This document shows positions 34,939 through 43,321 of a stretch of DNA of 64,000 nt, piece after piece (positions within the stretch are counted from its first letter, which is position 1; each line of letters begins with the position of its first letter). The notes under the pieces were generated by a model, which saw nothing but the letters and a program-made list of their open reading frames with translations, was not told the DNA's origin and did not search any database. A program made the position numbers and the translations under genes. Source of the DNA: Pseudodesulfovibrio sediminis (lineage in GTDB: Bacteria; Desulfobacterota; Desulfovibrionia; Desulfovibrionales; Desulfovibrionaceae); assembly GCF_020886695.1 (NCBI RefSeq), contig NZ_AP024485.1, positions 2,919,001 through 2,983,000 of the forward strand, read 5' to 3'.

Positions 34939-34978
34939 AGTACCCGGTCGTTTTGGAAATTAAAAATGACCGGGTGCT
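34939..34978 (-). terminator. Hairpin between rep and the backbone gene
   Basis: 16-bp stem (AGTACCCGGTCGTTTT with two wobble pairs) and an 8-base loop, followed on the minus strand by CTTTT. Probably the terminator of the 35014-35865 gene; an origin role is possible. Confidence 0.5.
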
Positions 34979-35013
34979 AGAAGAGATAGTAAAACGCTAT
35001 TTGAATAGTGATT

Positions 35014-35865
35014 TTATGTGCGCCGATATTTGAGTAGGCCGCTAAGAGGCTTCTTTCTTTTTGCTAGAGCCTGATAAAAGGCGTCATCTGTCATTTCAGA
35101 TAAATCCGGGTCGTGCATACCAATCCCAGAGTCCTGTGCATGGGCGTCAAAGAGGGCACGGACGTCTGGGGCGTTTAGGGGCATCCCAAAACTGCGGGAC
35201 GAGTCGTATACGTATTGTGCCCAAGCTAGTTTGATTTTTACTAGAGGTGTTTCTGATAGGCCTGTTCGAAATGCCGTTCCAATTTTTTCAAGTGTGTCCA
35301 TTTGTGAATCTAAGGTCCATTCATGAACTCGTTTAGAAATGATTGAATCGAAAAGGACAGAACGGTCTAACCGGATAAGGTCGCAGAGAACTTTTTCATT
35401 GCCATGTCTGGCCTTTCTCAGGAGAACACACGGGTAATCTCCATAAAAGACCATGCAGGGGAGCCACACGAGGATATTGAAAGCAACCGCGAGAGGGAAA
35501 ATATGGTCTTCCATATCTGGTAATTCGAAAGAGTCGGCGTGTGGGGCACTTTCGAGGATGCCATTGATTGAATCTTCTGAAAGTTGTTCTGACTTTCCGT
35601 AAAGATTGCCAAGCAGAGAAGTGTCGAAGCTACTAGCGGTTGCTTGAGAGTAATACGCTTCAGATTCATCGGTAAGCTGTCTATGCTTATGGTAGAAGCC
35701 TAACCACTTTTTCAGGTTGGGCTTTGTGAATCGAAGCTCTTGTTGTTGAGTGTTCCCTTGAAGGGACTGCATCTCATGGGTGTACTTCCATAAAGAAGCC
35801 AACCTGACCAAAAGGTCGGCCTGTGGCTGGGGGCGGTTTCGAGTCCATTCTGAAGTCGCAGACAT
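35014..35865 (-). CDS. Element backbone protein of unknown function
   Basis: 283 residues, soluble. Recognisable conserved block at the C-terminus: AHAQDSGIGMHDPDLSEM. A homolog with the same block lies in element 2 (46394-47293), each time upstream of rep, so this is a family of the element's backbone rather than cargo. No signal peptide or membrane segment. The middle part (AFNILVWLPCMVFYGDYP) is hydrophobic. No obvious ribosome site is seen at ATG 35865. Function unknown; a role in replication or transfer is only inferred from position. Confidence 0.65.
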   Translation of the reverse strand: MSATSEWTRNRPQPQADLLVRLASLWKYTHEMQSLQGNTQQQELRFTKPNLKKWLGFYHKHRQLTDESEAYYSQATASSFDTSLLGNLYGKSEQLSEDSINGILESAPHADSFELPDMEDHIFPLAVAFNILVWLPCMVFYGDYPCVLLRKARHGNEKVLCDLIRLDRSVLFDSIISKRVHEWTLDSQMDTLEKIGTAFRTGLSETPLVKIKLAWAQYVYDSSRSFGMPLNAPDVRALFDAHAQDSGIGMHDPDLSEMTDDAFYQALAKRKKPLSGLLKYRRT

Positions 35866-36179
35866 GCTGATGATCTACAGTGAAGTTTATGGTCTGTAAA
35901 TCCATCTACTCAGAACAAGGAGTATCTCTTTTGCATTTTAATCGACAATTCATCTTAAGGGCTTTGGTTAGTGAGGAGTTGGTTAAATGTGATTGGCTCG
36001 AATACTTGTTTTATGGTGTTTGGACTAGGCGACGTGTTTTTGGTGCTTAAGCGTTTTTCGGAGGTTGCTGATCTTAGCCGTTTTACGCTCTTTACTGGCT
36101 TTGCGACTTGTATAGCCTTGTTTTAATTGAAAAATAGTGTATGAGGTGAGCTTCTAATCTTTTAAGCAGGAGACATCTT
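35866..36179. other. Intergenic region without a gene
   Basis: About 314 bases between the backbone gene and the rightward Zn-ribbon gene. AT-rich; I see no coding frame with a ribosome site and no clear repeat. Promoters for the divergent genes on either side are expected here. Confidence 0.5.
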
Positions 36180-36875
36180 ATGAAGACTTTATTTGCGGTT
36201 GTTATGACAGACAATATGGACAAATATCAGCCCGGATTTATGGGGGATGGTTTGTTAGAAAGGACACCTCCTAAAATTAAGCTTTGCTGTGTGCATGATC
36301 CATTACAAGAGCAGCTTTGGTATTATGAAGAGGCTGAGGTTGAGACGTTTATCCAAACACTAAAGCAGGCCGATAAAATTTACACAGTTCAGGGAGGCGT
36401 CGACGTTGCATCCCTTGTTTATCGATACGGTATGCCGCAAGAGATAATGTGTGAGAGAAACCATTTTGATTTGTTGCAAGTGATTAACAACACCATGGGA
36501 AGAAGATTGTCATATCGCGGAATCGGCGAGATTCACTGGAACGCGATTAGATGGATTTACAGAGTGAAAGGTCACCCTTCTGATGTTGATTGGAAGAGAG
36601 CATGCCAAGTTGAAGCTGCCCTTGCGTGGGAGTTATGGAATAAGTGGAGTTGTGGCGGGCATGATGAAGTTATGGAGAAAATTGAATTAGCTTTGGGACT
36701 TGAAACAGGATTTAAACCTACTTTCTGTTCGAAGTGCGGCGCATGGGGGGAATTCGAAGAACAGGAATGGGATTGTGATGATATGAGTGATGGTGAAATG
36801 GGCGATTATTTAGCCGGTTCATTTGGATCGCTGGTTTGTAAAGGGTGTAATCATAGTTTTGATTATGGTTTTTAA
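36180..36875 (+). CDS. Protein with C-terminal zinc ribbon, possible exonuclease-like core
   Basis: 231 residues, AGGAG 8 bases upstream of ATG. Residues about 80-125 (QADKIYTVQGGVDVASLVYRY, then HFDLLQVINNTMGRR) recall the DEDD/RNase-H-like exonuclease pattern of 'FDLL.. ALGRR', but the metal-binding acids are not clearly complete. The C-terminal 50 residues form a zinc ribbon: CSKCGAW and CKGCNHSF. It is transcribed opposite to, and ends close to, qatD. Unassigned cargo; nuclease-like is a guess. Confidence 0.5.
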   Translation: MKTLFAVVMTDNMDKYQPGFMGDGLLERTPPKIKLCCVHDPLQEQLWYYEEAEVETFIQTLKQADKIYTVQGGVDVASLVYRYGMPQEIMCERNHFDLLQVINNTMGRRLSYRGIGEIHWNAIRWIYRVKGHPSDVDWKRACQVEAALAWELWNKWSCGGHDEVMEKIELALGLETGFKPTFCSKCGAWGEFEEQEWDCDDMSDGEMGDYLAGSFGSLVCKGCNHSFDYGF

Positions 36876-36914
36876 CTTAGCTCAAGCGCTTTAGGCGCTA
36901 TGTGCAAGAGTTTA

Positions 36915-37643
36915 CTAAATGTCTAAAATGGCATTGAGGTTTTCAATTATTATTGAATCAGTTGTTGGCAGATTGGTTTGCCAAATATCAGCAATCAATT
37001 GAACGGTGTTGCCAATACTTAATGGGGAGGAAGGTTTGTCTTTGTCTAAAATAAAAGGACCATCTGACTCAGTGACAATATGATCTTTTGGAATTGTTTC
37101 GAAGACAGATTTTGCCCTTTGAGATTGAAGCATTGCAGCATTTACTGAGAACCAACAACCAAGGTCTATTGCTCGTTTTGCGTCTTTTTTTGAACCTGTA
37201 AACCAATGCAATACAACATGTCCGCAGTAGGGGTGCTGCTCAATAAGGTCTAATACTTTTTGAGTGGCTCCTCTACTGTGAACACTTAATACTTTTCCTT
37301 CGGACTGTTCGCAGAGTTCTAAGATTCTTGAAAAAACAATTTCCTGTTCAGGGAGATGGTCTTTGAATTCTTTGGAGCCATCTAATCCAACTTCTCCGAT
37401 ATATTTTGTTTCGTCCATCAGTGCTTCAAATAGAGGGAGTTCATTTTTTCTGGAATGCGCAAGCTGCGGATGAAGCCCCAGAGCTGGCTTGATCCTTGGA
37501 CATTTGCTTACGATTCGACATGTTCCCCTCCACGCCTTGGGTGTAGTCGTCACAGCTAGAACATAGGTTTTAGTCTGGTTGATTTGCTCTACTATCCTTA
37601 AAGGGTCCGGATACAAATCTATGTGGCAGTGTAAATCAACCAG
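36915..37643 (-). CDS. qatD: QatD: TatD-family metal-dependent nuclease of the Qat system
   Basis: About 242 residues. TatD-type TIM barrel: an N-terminal DLHCHID (metal-binding HxH), ALGLHPQ, IGEVGLDGS, VLSVHSRGA, LHWFTGS and VTESDGPFIL. No ATG, GTG or TTG precedes the HxH in frame. The stop codon of qatC is 9 bases upstream, and the only start with a ribosome site (AGGAG, 6-base spacing) is CTG at 37643. The TTG at 37616 would remove the HxH. TatD enzymes are 3'-5' DNA exonucleases. Last gene of qatABCD. Confidence 0.88.
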   Translation of the reverse strand: MVDLHCHIDLYPDPLRIVEQINQTKTYVLAVTTTPKAWRGTCRIVSKCPRIKPALGLHPQLAHSRKNELPLFEALMDETKYIGEVGLDGSKEFKDHLPEQEIVFSRILELCEQSEGKVLSVHSRGATQKVLDLIEQHPYCGHVVLHWFTGSKKDAKRAIDLGCWFSVNAAMLQSQRAKSVFETIPKDHIVTESDGPFILDKDKPSSPLSIGNTVQLIADIWQTNLPTTDSIIIENLNAILDI

Positions 37644-37652
37644 AGCGGGCTC

Positions 37653-38915
37653 CTATGGTATGAAGTTGTCAATCTCTTCGAGTCCTCGTTTAAAAACGTC
37701 GACATACGAATTTTGAATAACTTCACTAAAGCGAAGTGGGGCGGAACGCAATACCATTCGTTTTATGTTTGCTTCTCGGCTCTTCGCGATTGCAAATTGA
37801 ACTGATTTGAGATCGTCAAGTTCAGAGTGGACCGAATAAGCCTGTGTTCGTCTTAAGTCAGGGTGTAAATACTTTGTTTGATCTTCTATTCCTGCTGCTT
37901 TGTATGCCGCTCTTCGGATAATACAAGGAATACATTTTCCACATTGGCAGTTTTTCCTCTTCCATTTACCACATGAGACTGAGCGTGCTCCCTCCGCTAT
38001 CAAGATATTCTGGTCTGAACATTCTGCTAGCATTTCCCCTTTAGTTTTAAATCCGTATGGGTTTTGTATCGAAACAGGGATTCCTGCTTCTTCAATTATT
38101 CTTTGTAATGAAGATATGAAAAATGGGTGGGTTGTTTTGGTGCTCAGACTAGCAATTCTTCTTGTTGTTAGTGGTATATTGAGAGAAATGAATCCATTTT
38201 CTGGAATGTATAGAGTTCTGTTATTTGCATCTAACCCTGATGCGACAAGTATGCCCATACCAAGAAATAGCATGGATCGAGCTCGCATTGACGTTTCATT
38301 GTCTCCGTTCCATCGAGGATGAATGTTTTCAATGAAATGGGATAAGTTAGCAGGGATGACTTTGCTTGCTAGTGCTACCTGCTTTTCGCGATCCTTTGGG
38401 TACGCATGACTAACAAGGGCTGGTGACTTGCCGCTTGAAATTAAATCAATGCTACCAATTAAACTATCCAATCCACCAGAGAAGAGGCAGGCACAATCTT
38501 CTGTAATAAGTTGTGGTTTCTTTACAGTTGGAACAGGTTCGCCTTCTCCAATTATTGAGATTCTCCATTGGTCACCGCTTAAAAACCGCAGTGTTTGCTC
38601 TAAGCTTTCAATTGTCTTTTGCCATGGGGTAGGATCATAGACTGCTACTATCAATTCGATTTCACGAGTCCAGCCTTCGGCAGCAGCATCCCTTTTTACA
38701 AAGGTGTCTGCAGCGATTACAGCTAATGATATCGAGAGAAAGTCCCATGCCGTTTGTGTTGGTTGGTAATGCCATTTTTTAACTGCTGGAATAAGGCGGC
38801 TTCCTAAACCCGCAGTGTGTTCACTGTTTTGCTGGAATAAGTTAACGCCAATAGTATTGATTTGGCGTGAGCTCTTTTCATTTAATGCAACGTTAGGTGT
38901 ACAAAAAACTTTCAT
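37653..38915 (-). CDS. qatC: QatC: QueC-like protein of the Qat system
   Basis: About 420 residues from ATG 38915 (GGAG 9 bases upstream); ATG 38930 lacks a site. An adenine-nucleotide-alpha-hydrolase PP-loop (SGGLDSLIG, in the middle region) and a Cys-rich zinc site (CGKWKRKNC, CGKCIPCIIRR) match QueC, the 7-cyano-7-deazaguanine synthase. In Qat the family is extended and its reaction in defence is unknown. One base after qatB and 9 before qatD. Confidence 0.9.
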   Translation of the reverse strand: MKVFCTPNVALNEKSSRQINTIGVNLFQQNSEHTAGLGSRLIPAVKKWHYQPTQTAWDFLSISLAVIAADTFVKRDAAAEGWTREIELIVAVYDPTPWQKTIESLEQTLRFLSGDQWRISIIGEGEPVPTVKKPQLITEDCACLFSGGLDSLIGSIDLISSGKSPALVSHAYPKDREKQVALASKVIPANLSHFIENIHPRWNGDNETSMRARSMLFLGMGILVASGLDANNRTLYIPENGFISLNIPLTTRRIASLSTKTTHPFFISSLQRIIEEAGIPVSIQNPYGFKTKGEMLAECSDQNILIAEGARSVSCGKWKRKNCQCGKCIPCIIRRAAYKAAGIEDQTKYLHPDLRRTQAYSVHSELDDLKSVQFAIAKSREANIKRMVLRSAPLRFSEVIQNSYVDVFKRGLEEIDNFIP

Positions 38916-38916
38916 A

Positions 38917-39666
38917 CTAGTACGCTCCATATGTTTGAAAAACTTCTGTTATGATTTCAGAAATTATTTTTTCGACTGAGCCTGAATCAATTCGATCCAA
39001 TCCTTCTTCAAGCCTTGGGCCAGCACATACATCAACCGTGCTTTTTACGAATTCTCGTAATTCATTTTCTCTTTGGACAGCATTGTCTGCTCTATTAAAT
39101 GCATTTTTTGAGTCTGCAATAATGCGATTTGAAACTTCTTCTGAGATAAATTCAGAATAGAGCTGGACGAGCATGTCGGGAGTTAGGTTACTTGGGTCAA
39201 AGAACTCATCCTCTTGCAAACAATTGGATAAGGCTTGGTCCAGTCCTAGGCGCAGGAGTTCATCGTCAATTGTTCCGAGTTCAGGACAAACTGCGTCAAC
39301 GATTATGTCAATGAACCTATCAACACTTATCCCTTCTAAATCTCCTAAGCTTTCGCCTAAGGTTTGGGTTCCGTCTCCGCCGCTAGCAATCTCAGAAAGG
39401 AGTGAATGGAGTTTTGCTCCAGTAGTTGGGACCGAGGATAACCTCTGGGCTGCTGTACGGCTTCCCCCATATCCTTTGCGGGTATAACTCCCTAGTGCAC
39501 TCTTTAAGCTGTTTTGATTTCCTGATTTTCCCCAATTCCCAAGTGCAGTCCTAAAAGGGCCGAATCGGCCAGCCGGTGCTGCTTGCAATGGCGCATCAGG
39601 GTCAACCCACGGAGGTAGGAGTGGAGATTTATTATTGGGGCCGGGGTTTGATGATGAAGTTCCCAT
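38917..39666 (-). CDS. qatB: QatB: Qat anti-phage system protein
   Basis: 249 residues. A low-complexity start (MGTSSSNPGPNNKSPLLPPWVD) leads to a Gly/Ser/Ala-rich basic segment and a largely helical C-terminal domain. This is the pattern of the Qat B component, which has no enzymatic motif. AGGAG upstream of ATG 39666. It starts 12 bases after qatA stops. Essential in the known Qat system but of unknown activity. Confidence 0.85.
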   Translation of the reverse strand: MGTSSSNPGPNNKSPLLPPWVDPDAPLQAAPAGRFGPFRTALGNWGKSGNQNSLKSALGSYTRKGYGGSRTAAQRLSSVPTTGAKLHSLLSEIASGGDGTQTLGESLGDLEGISVDRFIDIIVDAVCPELGTIDDELLRLGLDQALSNCLQEDEFFDPSNLTPDMLVQLYSEFISEEVSNRIIADSKNAFNRADNAVQRENELREFVKSTVDVCAGPRLEEGLDRIDSGSVEKIISEIITEVFQTYGAY

Positions 39667-39678
39667 ATTCTACTCCTG

Positions 39679-41532
39679 TTATTTCTTAAGCTTGAATGGC
39701 TTAATTGGATTTTTCTCTGAACATTTCCATTGTGCAGCCATCTCCTTTGCCCAAACTGTCTTGCTAATAAGAGGGAAAGCCCATGAACCTACGGTGGCTG
39801 GTGGAAGACCGTTAAGGAACAGGATCAGTTGTTCTCCTAGGTTGGGAGTTGTGTTGGCGAGTACAACTGCTCCATGAAAACCTGGAGGTGGGACATCCCA
39901 CACCGTGACTTTTCTTAATTCATCAATGAGGAGGCGCATTACTTGATTTTGAAGGTCTCCAGCACATTCATTAATCATTTCTTGCGCTGCTTTTGATGTA
40001 ACTCTCTTAAGTGAAAGAAGAGCTTTGAATAAGGATCGACCTTGTTTCGTAAGGCCGTTTTCAGTGGAGATAAGTCGGACACTCTCTTTACTAAGGTAAA
40101 CAGCAGGCCGTATGTCTCTTTCAGATAAGGGGGGGGCTAATTTGAACCATTTTAAAAGAAATGCTCCCGATGTTTTCCATAGTTCCGGGAGCTCATGGGT
40201 AAATTCATTGGGATCATCTGTTAGGCTTTCTAAGTGCTTTAGTAGCGCCGGTTGTCCTTTCTCAGATTCTAGAACTGTTTTAGCCAAGAGTTCATAGCTT
40301 TTATCAGAGGTGCACCGTTCAAAGACTGCTAGTTTGGTTAATAGGGCTTCGTCCACGGGCATTCCTCTTTTCTCTGCCAGCCGACACCGCATTTTGATTG
40401 TGTTGAGAAGCCTTTTTATAATTCGTGGATTCCCAGAAATGTTGGGGGCAGATGTTAATATAGGGGCAAGTCGCTCAGATAAATCTAGGGAGGATTTTAG
40501 CTCGTCGGAGTTAATGCTAAATTCTGATATAATTTCAGACGATTCAATTTTTCCTTCGTTCCATGAATTCATTAGTTGCTGGCTAAGGTACGGTCGGACA
40601 TCGTTAAGGACTTCCCTCCCTGCTACATCTGCAGATATAAAAAGAAGAGAGGTGTATGCTTGAACCTCTTGAACACCGAGTAAGGGGACTCTCATTGGCA
40701 CTTGGATCAGCTTATCAAGATAGTCAGTTGTATGTTGACTATCAATTCCAACATAATGTCTTTGTACTGATGCTCGTATCATATCTTCATCTGCAGCAAT
40801 AACAAACGCGGTGCTCTCCAAGAACAGGAAAAGTCTTATTGCTTCAAGTGTTTCTATCGCAACATCGGGGAGGCATCTGTCTAGATTGTCGATAAACACA
40901 ACAAGCGTTTTATCAAGCCCTTGGAGGACTTCAGCGAAATGTTCTCTAAATGCTACAATTTGTTGTGGAGGTGTGTTTTCATTTCCATTTATGAAACTTT
41001 GCGCGAAAGTTGTGCCTTCTTTAGCGGCTTCTTTAGCTTCTTCGAGTGCGGCTTCGGGGGGGGCTTCACTCGAAAGGAGGTTGCCAACAGCATCAACTCC
41101 TCTTTTGAAAAAGCCCAAGGGGGGAATGCCTAATGCCAGGCTGGCCCCAATTTCCACAGTTGTACCGATTGCCCTCAAATAGTTGACTCGTTTGAGTAGT
41201 CCATTGGCTTTTTCAAGGAGGCTTGCGTCAGACTTTGCTGATTCGATCAGCTTTCGTGCGATAACTTCCATCAATGATGCCCGTGCATCATCATAGTTTT
41301 GGAATAGCCATGCATCGAATTCAATTACGATATATTTCGAATCATTTGCCGTCTCTTCTTCGACAATTTCTTTTCTGATGAGCTGAAGCATAGAGGACTT
41401 GCCAGCACCCCAGCCGCCAAAAACTCCTAGTGATAGAGGCAGCATGTTTGGGTCCCGGATTATATCTGCTGCAATTTCAGCTGTTTCGGCATAGTTTATG
41501 TAGTCGTTGCCAGTATCTTTGTCGGCCCACAT
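39679..41532 (-). CDS. qatA: QatA: KAP-family P-loop ATPase of the Qat system
   Basis: About 617 residues from ATG 41532. Walker A GGWGAGKSS at about residues 39-47; Walker B VVFIDNLDRCLPD; IEFDAWLFQNYDD, the KAP-family signature for membrane-associated NTPases of the FtsK/STAND-like group. Two hydrophobic stretches (about 130-155: ALGIPPLGFFK) fit KAP's membrane-inserted segment. First gene of qatABCD. The open frame extends 66 bases further upstream but the ribosome site GGAG lies 8 bases before ATG 41532. Transcribed leftward from an intergenic region shared with the HEPN gene. Confidence 0.92.
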   Translation of the reverse strand: MWADKDTGNDYINYAETAEIAADIIRDPNMLPLSLGVFGGWGAGKSSMLQLIRKEIVEEETANDSKYIVIEFDAWLFQNYDDARASLMEVIARKLIESAKSDASLLEKANGLLKRVNYLRAIGTTVEIGASLALGIPPLGFFKRGVDAVGNLLSSEAPPEAALEEAKEAAKEGTTFAQSFINGNENTPPQQIVAFREHFAEVLQGLDKTLVVFIDNLDRCLPDVAIETLEAIRLFLFLESTAFVIAADEDMIRASVQRHYVGIDSQHTTDYLDKLIQVPMRVPLLGVQEVQAYTSLLFISADVAGREVLNDVRPYLSQQLMNSWNEGKIESSEIISEFSINSDELKSSLDLSERLAPILTSAPNISGNPRIIKRLLNTIKMRCRLAEKRGMPVDEALLTKLAVFERCTSDKSYELLAKTVLESEKGQPALLKHLESLTDDPNEFTHELPELWKTSGAFLLKWFKLAPPLSERDIRPAVYLSKESVRLISTENGLTKQGRSLFKALLSLKRVTSKAAQEMINECAGDLQNQVMRLLIDELRKVTVWDVPPPGFHGAVVLANTTPNLGEQLILFLNGLPPATVGSWAFPLISKTVWAKEMAAQWKCSEKNPIKPFKLKK

Positions 41533-41592
41533 TTCATTGTCTCCAAAATTTTGATTTCTATAGCGATGGAGCGTACACACAGAGTGTTTTAT

Positions 41593-41629
41593 AGACAATC
41601 TTTTATCTTATTCAGACTAAAGTTGTCTG
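41593..41629. promoter_or_regulatory. Inverted repeats between qatA and the HEPN gene
   Basis: CAGAC-TAAAGTT-GTCTG (41613-41629) and a further AGACAA at 41593-41598 in the divergent promoter region. Candidate operator; no regulator gene is adjacent. Confidence 0.3.
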
Positions 41630-41698
41630 GAATTGAAGTTGGTCAGGTCGAGGAAGGATGATGAGACAATGAAAGTAAACTATTAAGGAAATAGAGAT

Positions 41699-42355
41699 AT
41701 GAGTGATGCTCGAGACAAGAAGGTGAAAGGCGGAGTCGTATTACTGAGTGCCTTTAAATCACGAATTGAACACCAATTTAGTGACAATGAGGAATTCATT
41801 ATTAACACGAAGCGCATGTTCAAAGATGAGTTGGACCAAATTGAAGCTATGGCGGATGGTGCAGATGAAGATACTGCCGAATTGCTTTTCGATGATTATC
41901 GTAAAAAGGAGAAAATCTTTCCCGAAATGTTTATGACAGCTTGGATTATTACAACTTTTTCTTACTTCGAACATTGGCTTGATCGACTTGTAATTGTTGT
42001 ACCTGATTTGCTTGATATGGAATTAGGAAAATGGCCGAAGGTGCAAGGTAAGTTCAATCGTGCAGAGAGACATCTTCAAAGGGATTGTTCATTGAAAATT
42101 CAAGGCGATTTATTTGATAAAATGGCATTCTATAAGAGGCTTAGAAACCAGCTTGCTCATGCTGGTCGAATCCTTTCATCCAAGAAGACTCTTGTCCGTG
42201 AACTGGAAGCTTATAATGATATTGAATGCCGAGAAAGTCATGGTTCAAAGGTTAAAATTGTAGTCCAAAAACAATTTGCTCGGACAATGAATAATGACTT
42301 GAGGGAATTGTTATTGGCAATTGTAGAGAATTCCAAACAGGCAATTAGAGGGTAG
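41699..42355 (+). CDS. HEPN-like protein, candidate defence ribonuclease
   Basis: 218 residues, all-helical. Residues 149-154 read RNQLAH, the R-x4-H active-site pattern of HEPN ribonucleases, in a long helix after FYKRL; a helix pair surrounds it (AWIITTFSYFEHWLDRL). AAGGA lies 10 bases before the ATG. The next membrane-protein gene begins almost immediately after its stop, so they form an operon divergent from qatA. HEPN proteins often act as toxins in abortive infection; that role here is inferred. Confidence 0.65.
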   Translation: MSDARDKKVKGGVVLLSAFKSRIEHQFSDNEEFIINTKRMFKDELDQIEAMADGADEDTAELLFDDYRKKEKIFPEMFMTAWIITTFSYFEHWLDRLVIVVPDLLDMELGKWPKVQGKFNRAERHLQRDCSLKIQGDLFDKMAFYKRLRNQLAHAGRILSSKKTLVRELEAYNDIECRESHGSKVKIVVQKQFARTMNNDLRELLLAIVENSKQAIRG

Positions 42356-42359
42356 ATGT

Positions 42360-43121
42360 GTGGTCGTGCGTTTGAAGAATAGGCAAATAAAAAATGTTAA
42401 AACGGAAACAATTTCTAGATATTTTGGCAAGGTGAGGAGATGCTTAGAAGTTAGTGCAGAGGATGTTGTTGCATTTGTAACCCTAACAACAGTTGTTCTA
42501 TTCGCAGTAAGGCAAATACTAATTATCAATGGGCTGAAGTCGATTGGTATTAGTAAGAGTATGAGATACTTTATCGAGTCAGATAAGGTGATTGTCGATT
42601 ATTGGAATCTGTTTTCCAGTATAACAATGCTTGCAATGATTGCATCGCTCTTGGTCTGTTTTGTGTTTGGACTGTTGTTCTGTCAGGTCAAAAAAAAATC
42701 TAGTTCAATCGAATTTTTCTTCAATAAAAAGGAGAATTTTAAGTATCTCATGGGCGGAATAGCTTGCTTTGTGGTCCTTTTCGCTTGGCAGAAAGCTATT
42801 GTTTCTCTCTTGGTGATACTAGCTTCAACATATATGTTCAAAATGAGAGTATTGGTTCGGTATGCAATAATCAACGCTCTAATGATGTTTGCTGTAACTG
42901 GATATTTGTCCCCCTCCATTCCCAAAGATGTTGTTGCCGCAAATAAAAATGGGAATGATATTATTCAGCTAACTCTGCAGAGAGGATATGCTCAAAATGC
43001 GAGTATTATTGCCTCATCCAGCGACTGGGTTTTGTTTGATATTGAGGGGAGAGAAATCTTAGTTCCTAGCACGAGTATTGTGAAAATCGATCTTGGTGAA
43101 GTGTTTGATGTGAAGAAGTAG
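42360..43121 (+). CDS. Membrane protein paired with the HEPN gene
   Basis: 253 residues from GTG 42360 (later GTGs are alternatives). Membrane segments at about residues 38-58, 92-113, 132-150 and 165-185; then a soluble C-terminal part of about 70 residues (IIQLTLQRGYAQNASIIASSS, FDIEGREILVPSTSIVKIDL). The stop of the HEPN gene is 5 bases upstream. AT-rich cargo; unknown family. Possible roles: membrane sensor or effector for the HEPN protein. Confidence 0.6.
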   Translation: MVVRLKNRQIKNVKTETISRYFGKVRRCLEVSAEDVVAFVTLTTVVLFAVRQILIINGLKSIGISKSMRYFIESDKVIVDYWNLFSSITMLAMIASLLVCFVFGLLFCQVKKKSSSIEFFFNKKENFKYLMGGIACFVVLFAWQKAIVSLLVILASTYMFKMRVLVRYAIINALMMFAVTGYLSPSIPKDVVAANKNGNDIIQLTLQRGYAQNASIIASSSDWVLFDIEGREILVPSTSIVKIDLGEVFDVKK

Positions 43122-43128
43122 TTTGTTT

Positions 43129-43150
43129 TGGTGGGCCCAATGGTGGGCCC
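43129..43150 (+). repeat. Candidate integrase arm sites, right end of element 1
   Basis: Two TGGTGGGCCC copies with a 12-base period, ending 82 bases before the att repeat at 43232. Confidence 0.65.
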
Positions 43151-43231
43151 TTTAAACGCGTTGGACTACATTGAGGCTACGTTAAGCGACAAAAAGTCCA
43201 ATAAAAACAGGTGGGGTAAAGTTTTCCGCTT

Positions 43232-43292
43232 GCCTGTCACGCCGGAGGCCGCGAGTTCGAGTCTCGTCGGCTCCGCCACTAAAGATCAAGGA
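43232..43292 (+). repeat. att site between elements 1 and 2
   Basis: 61-base copy identical to 32278-32338: anticodon-loop-to-CCA end of tRNA-Asp plus 14 bases. No 5' half of the tRNA is present. Confidence 0.92.
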
Positions 43293-43321
43293 CACCTACC
43301 ATTTAGGTCGGTGTCCTTTTT
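43290..43321 (+). terminator. Terminator at the element 1/2 att site
   Basis: GGACACC (mismatch) ACC stem with GGT-GGTGTCC and T5. It differs in sequence from the terminators at the other att copies while keeping the same position. Confidence 0.75.

Noticed and set aside
43232-43276. Additional tRNA-Asp genes at the three downstream copies
   Set aside because: Only the 3' part is present at each copy; the D-arm and 5' acceptor strand are missing, so no tRNA can form.
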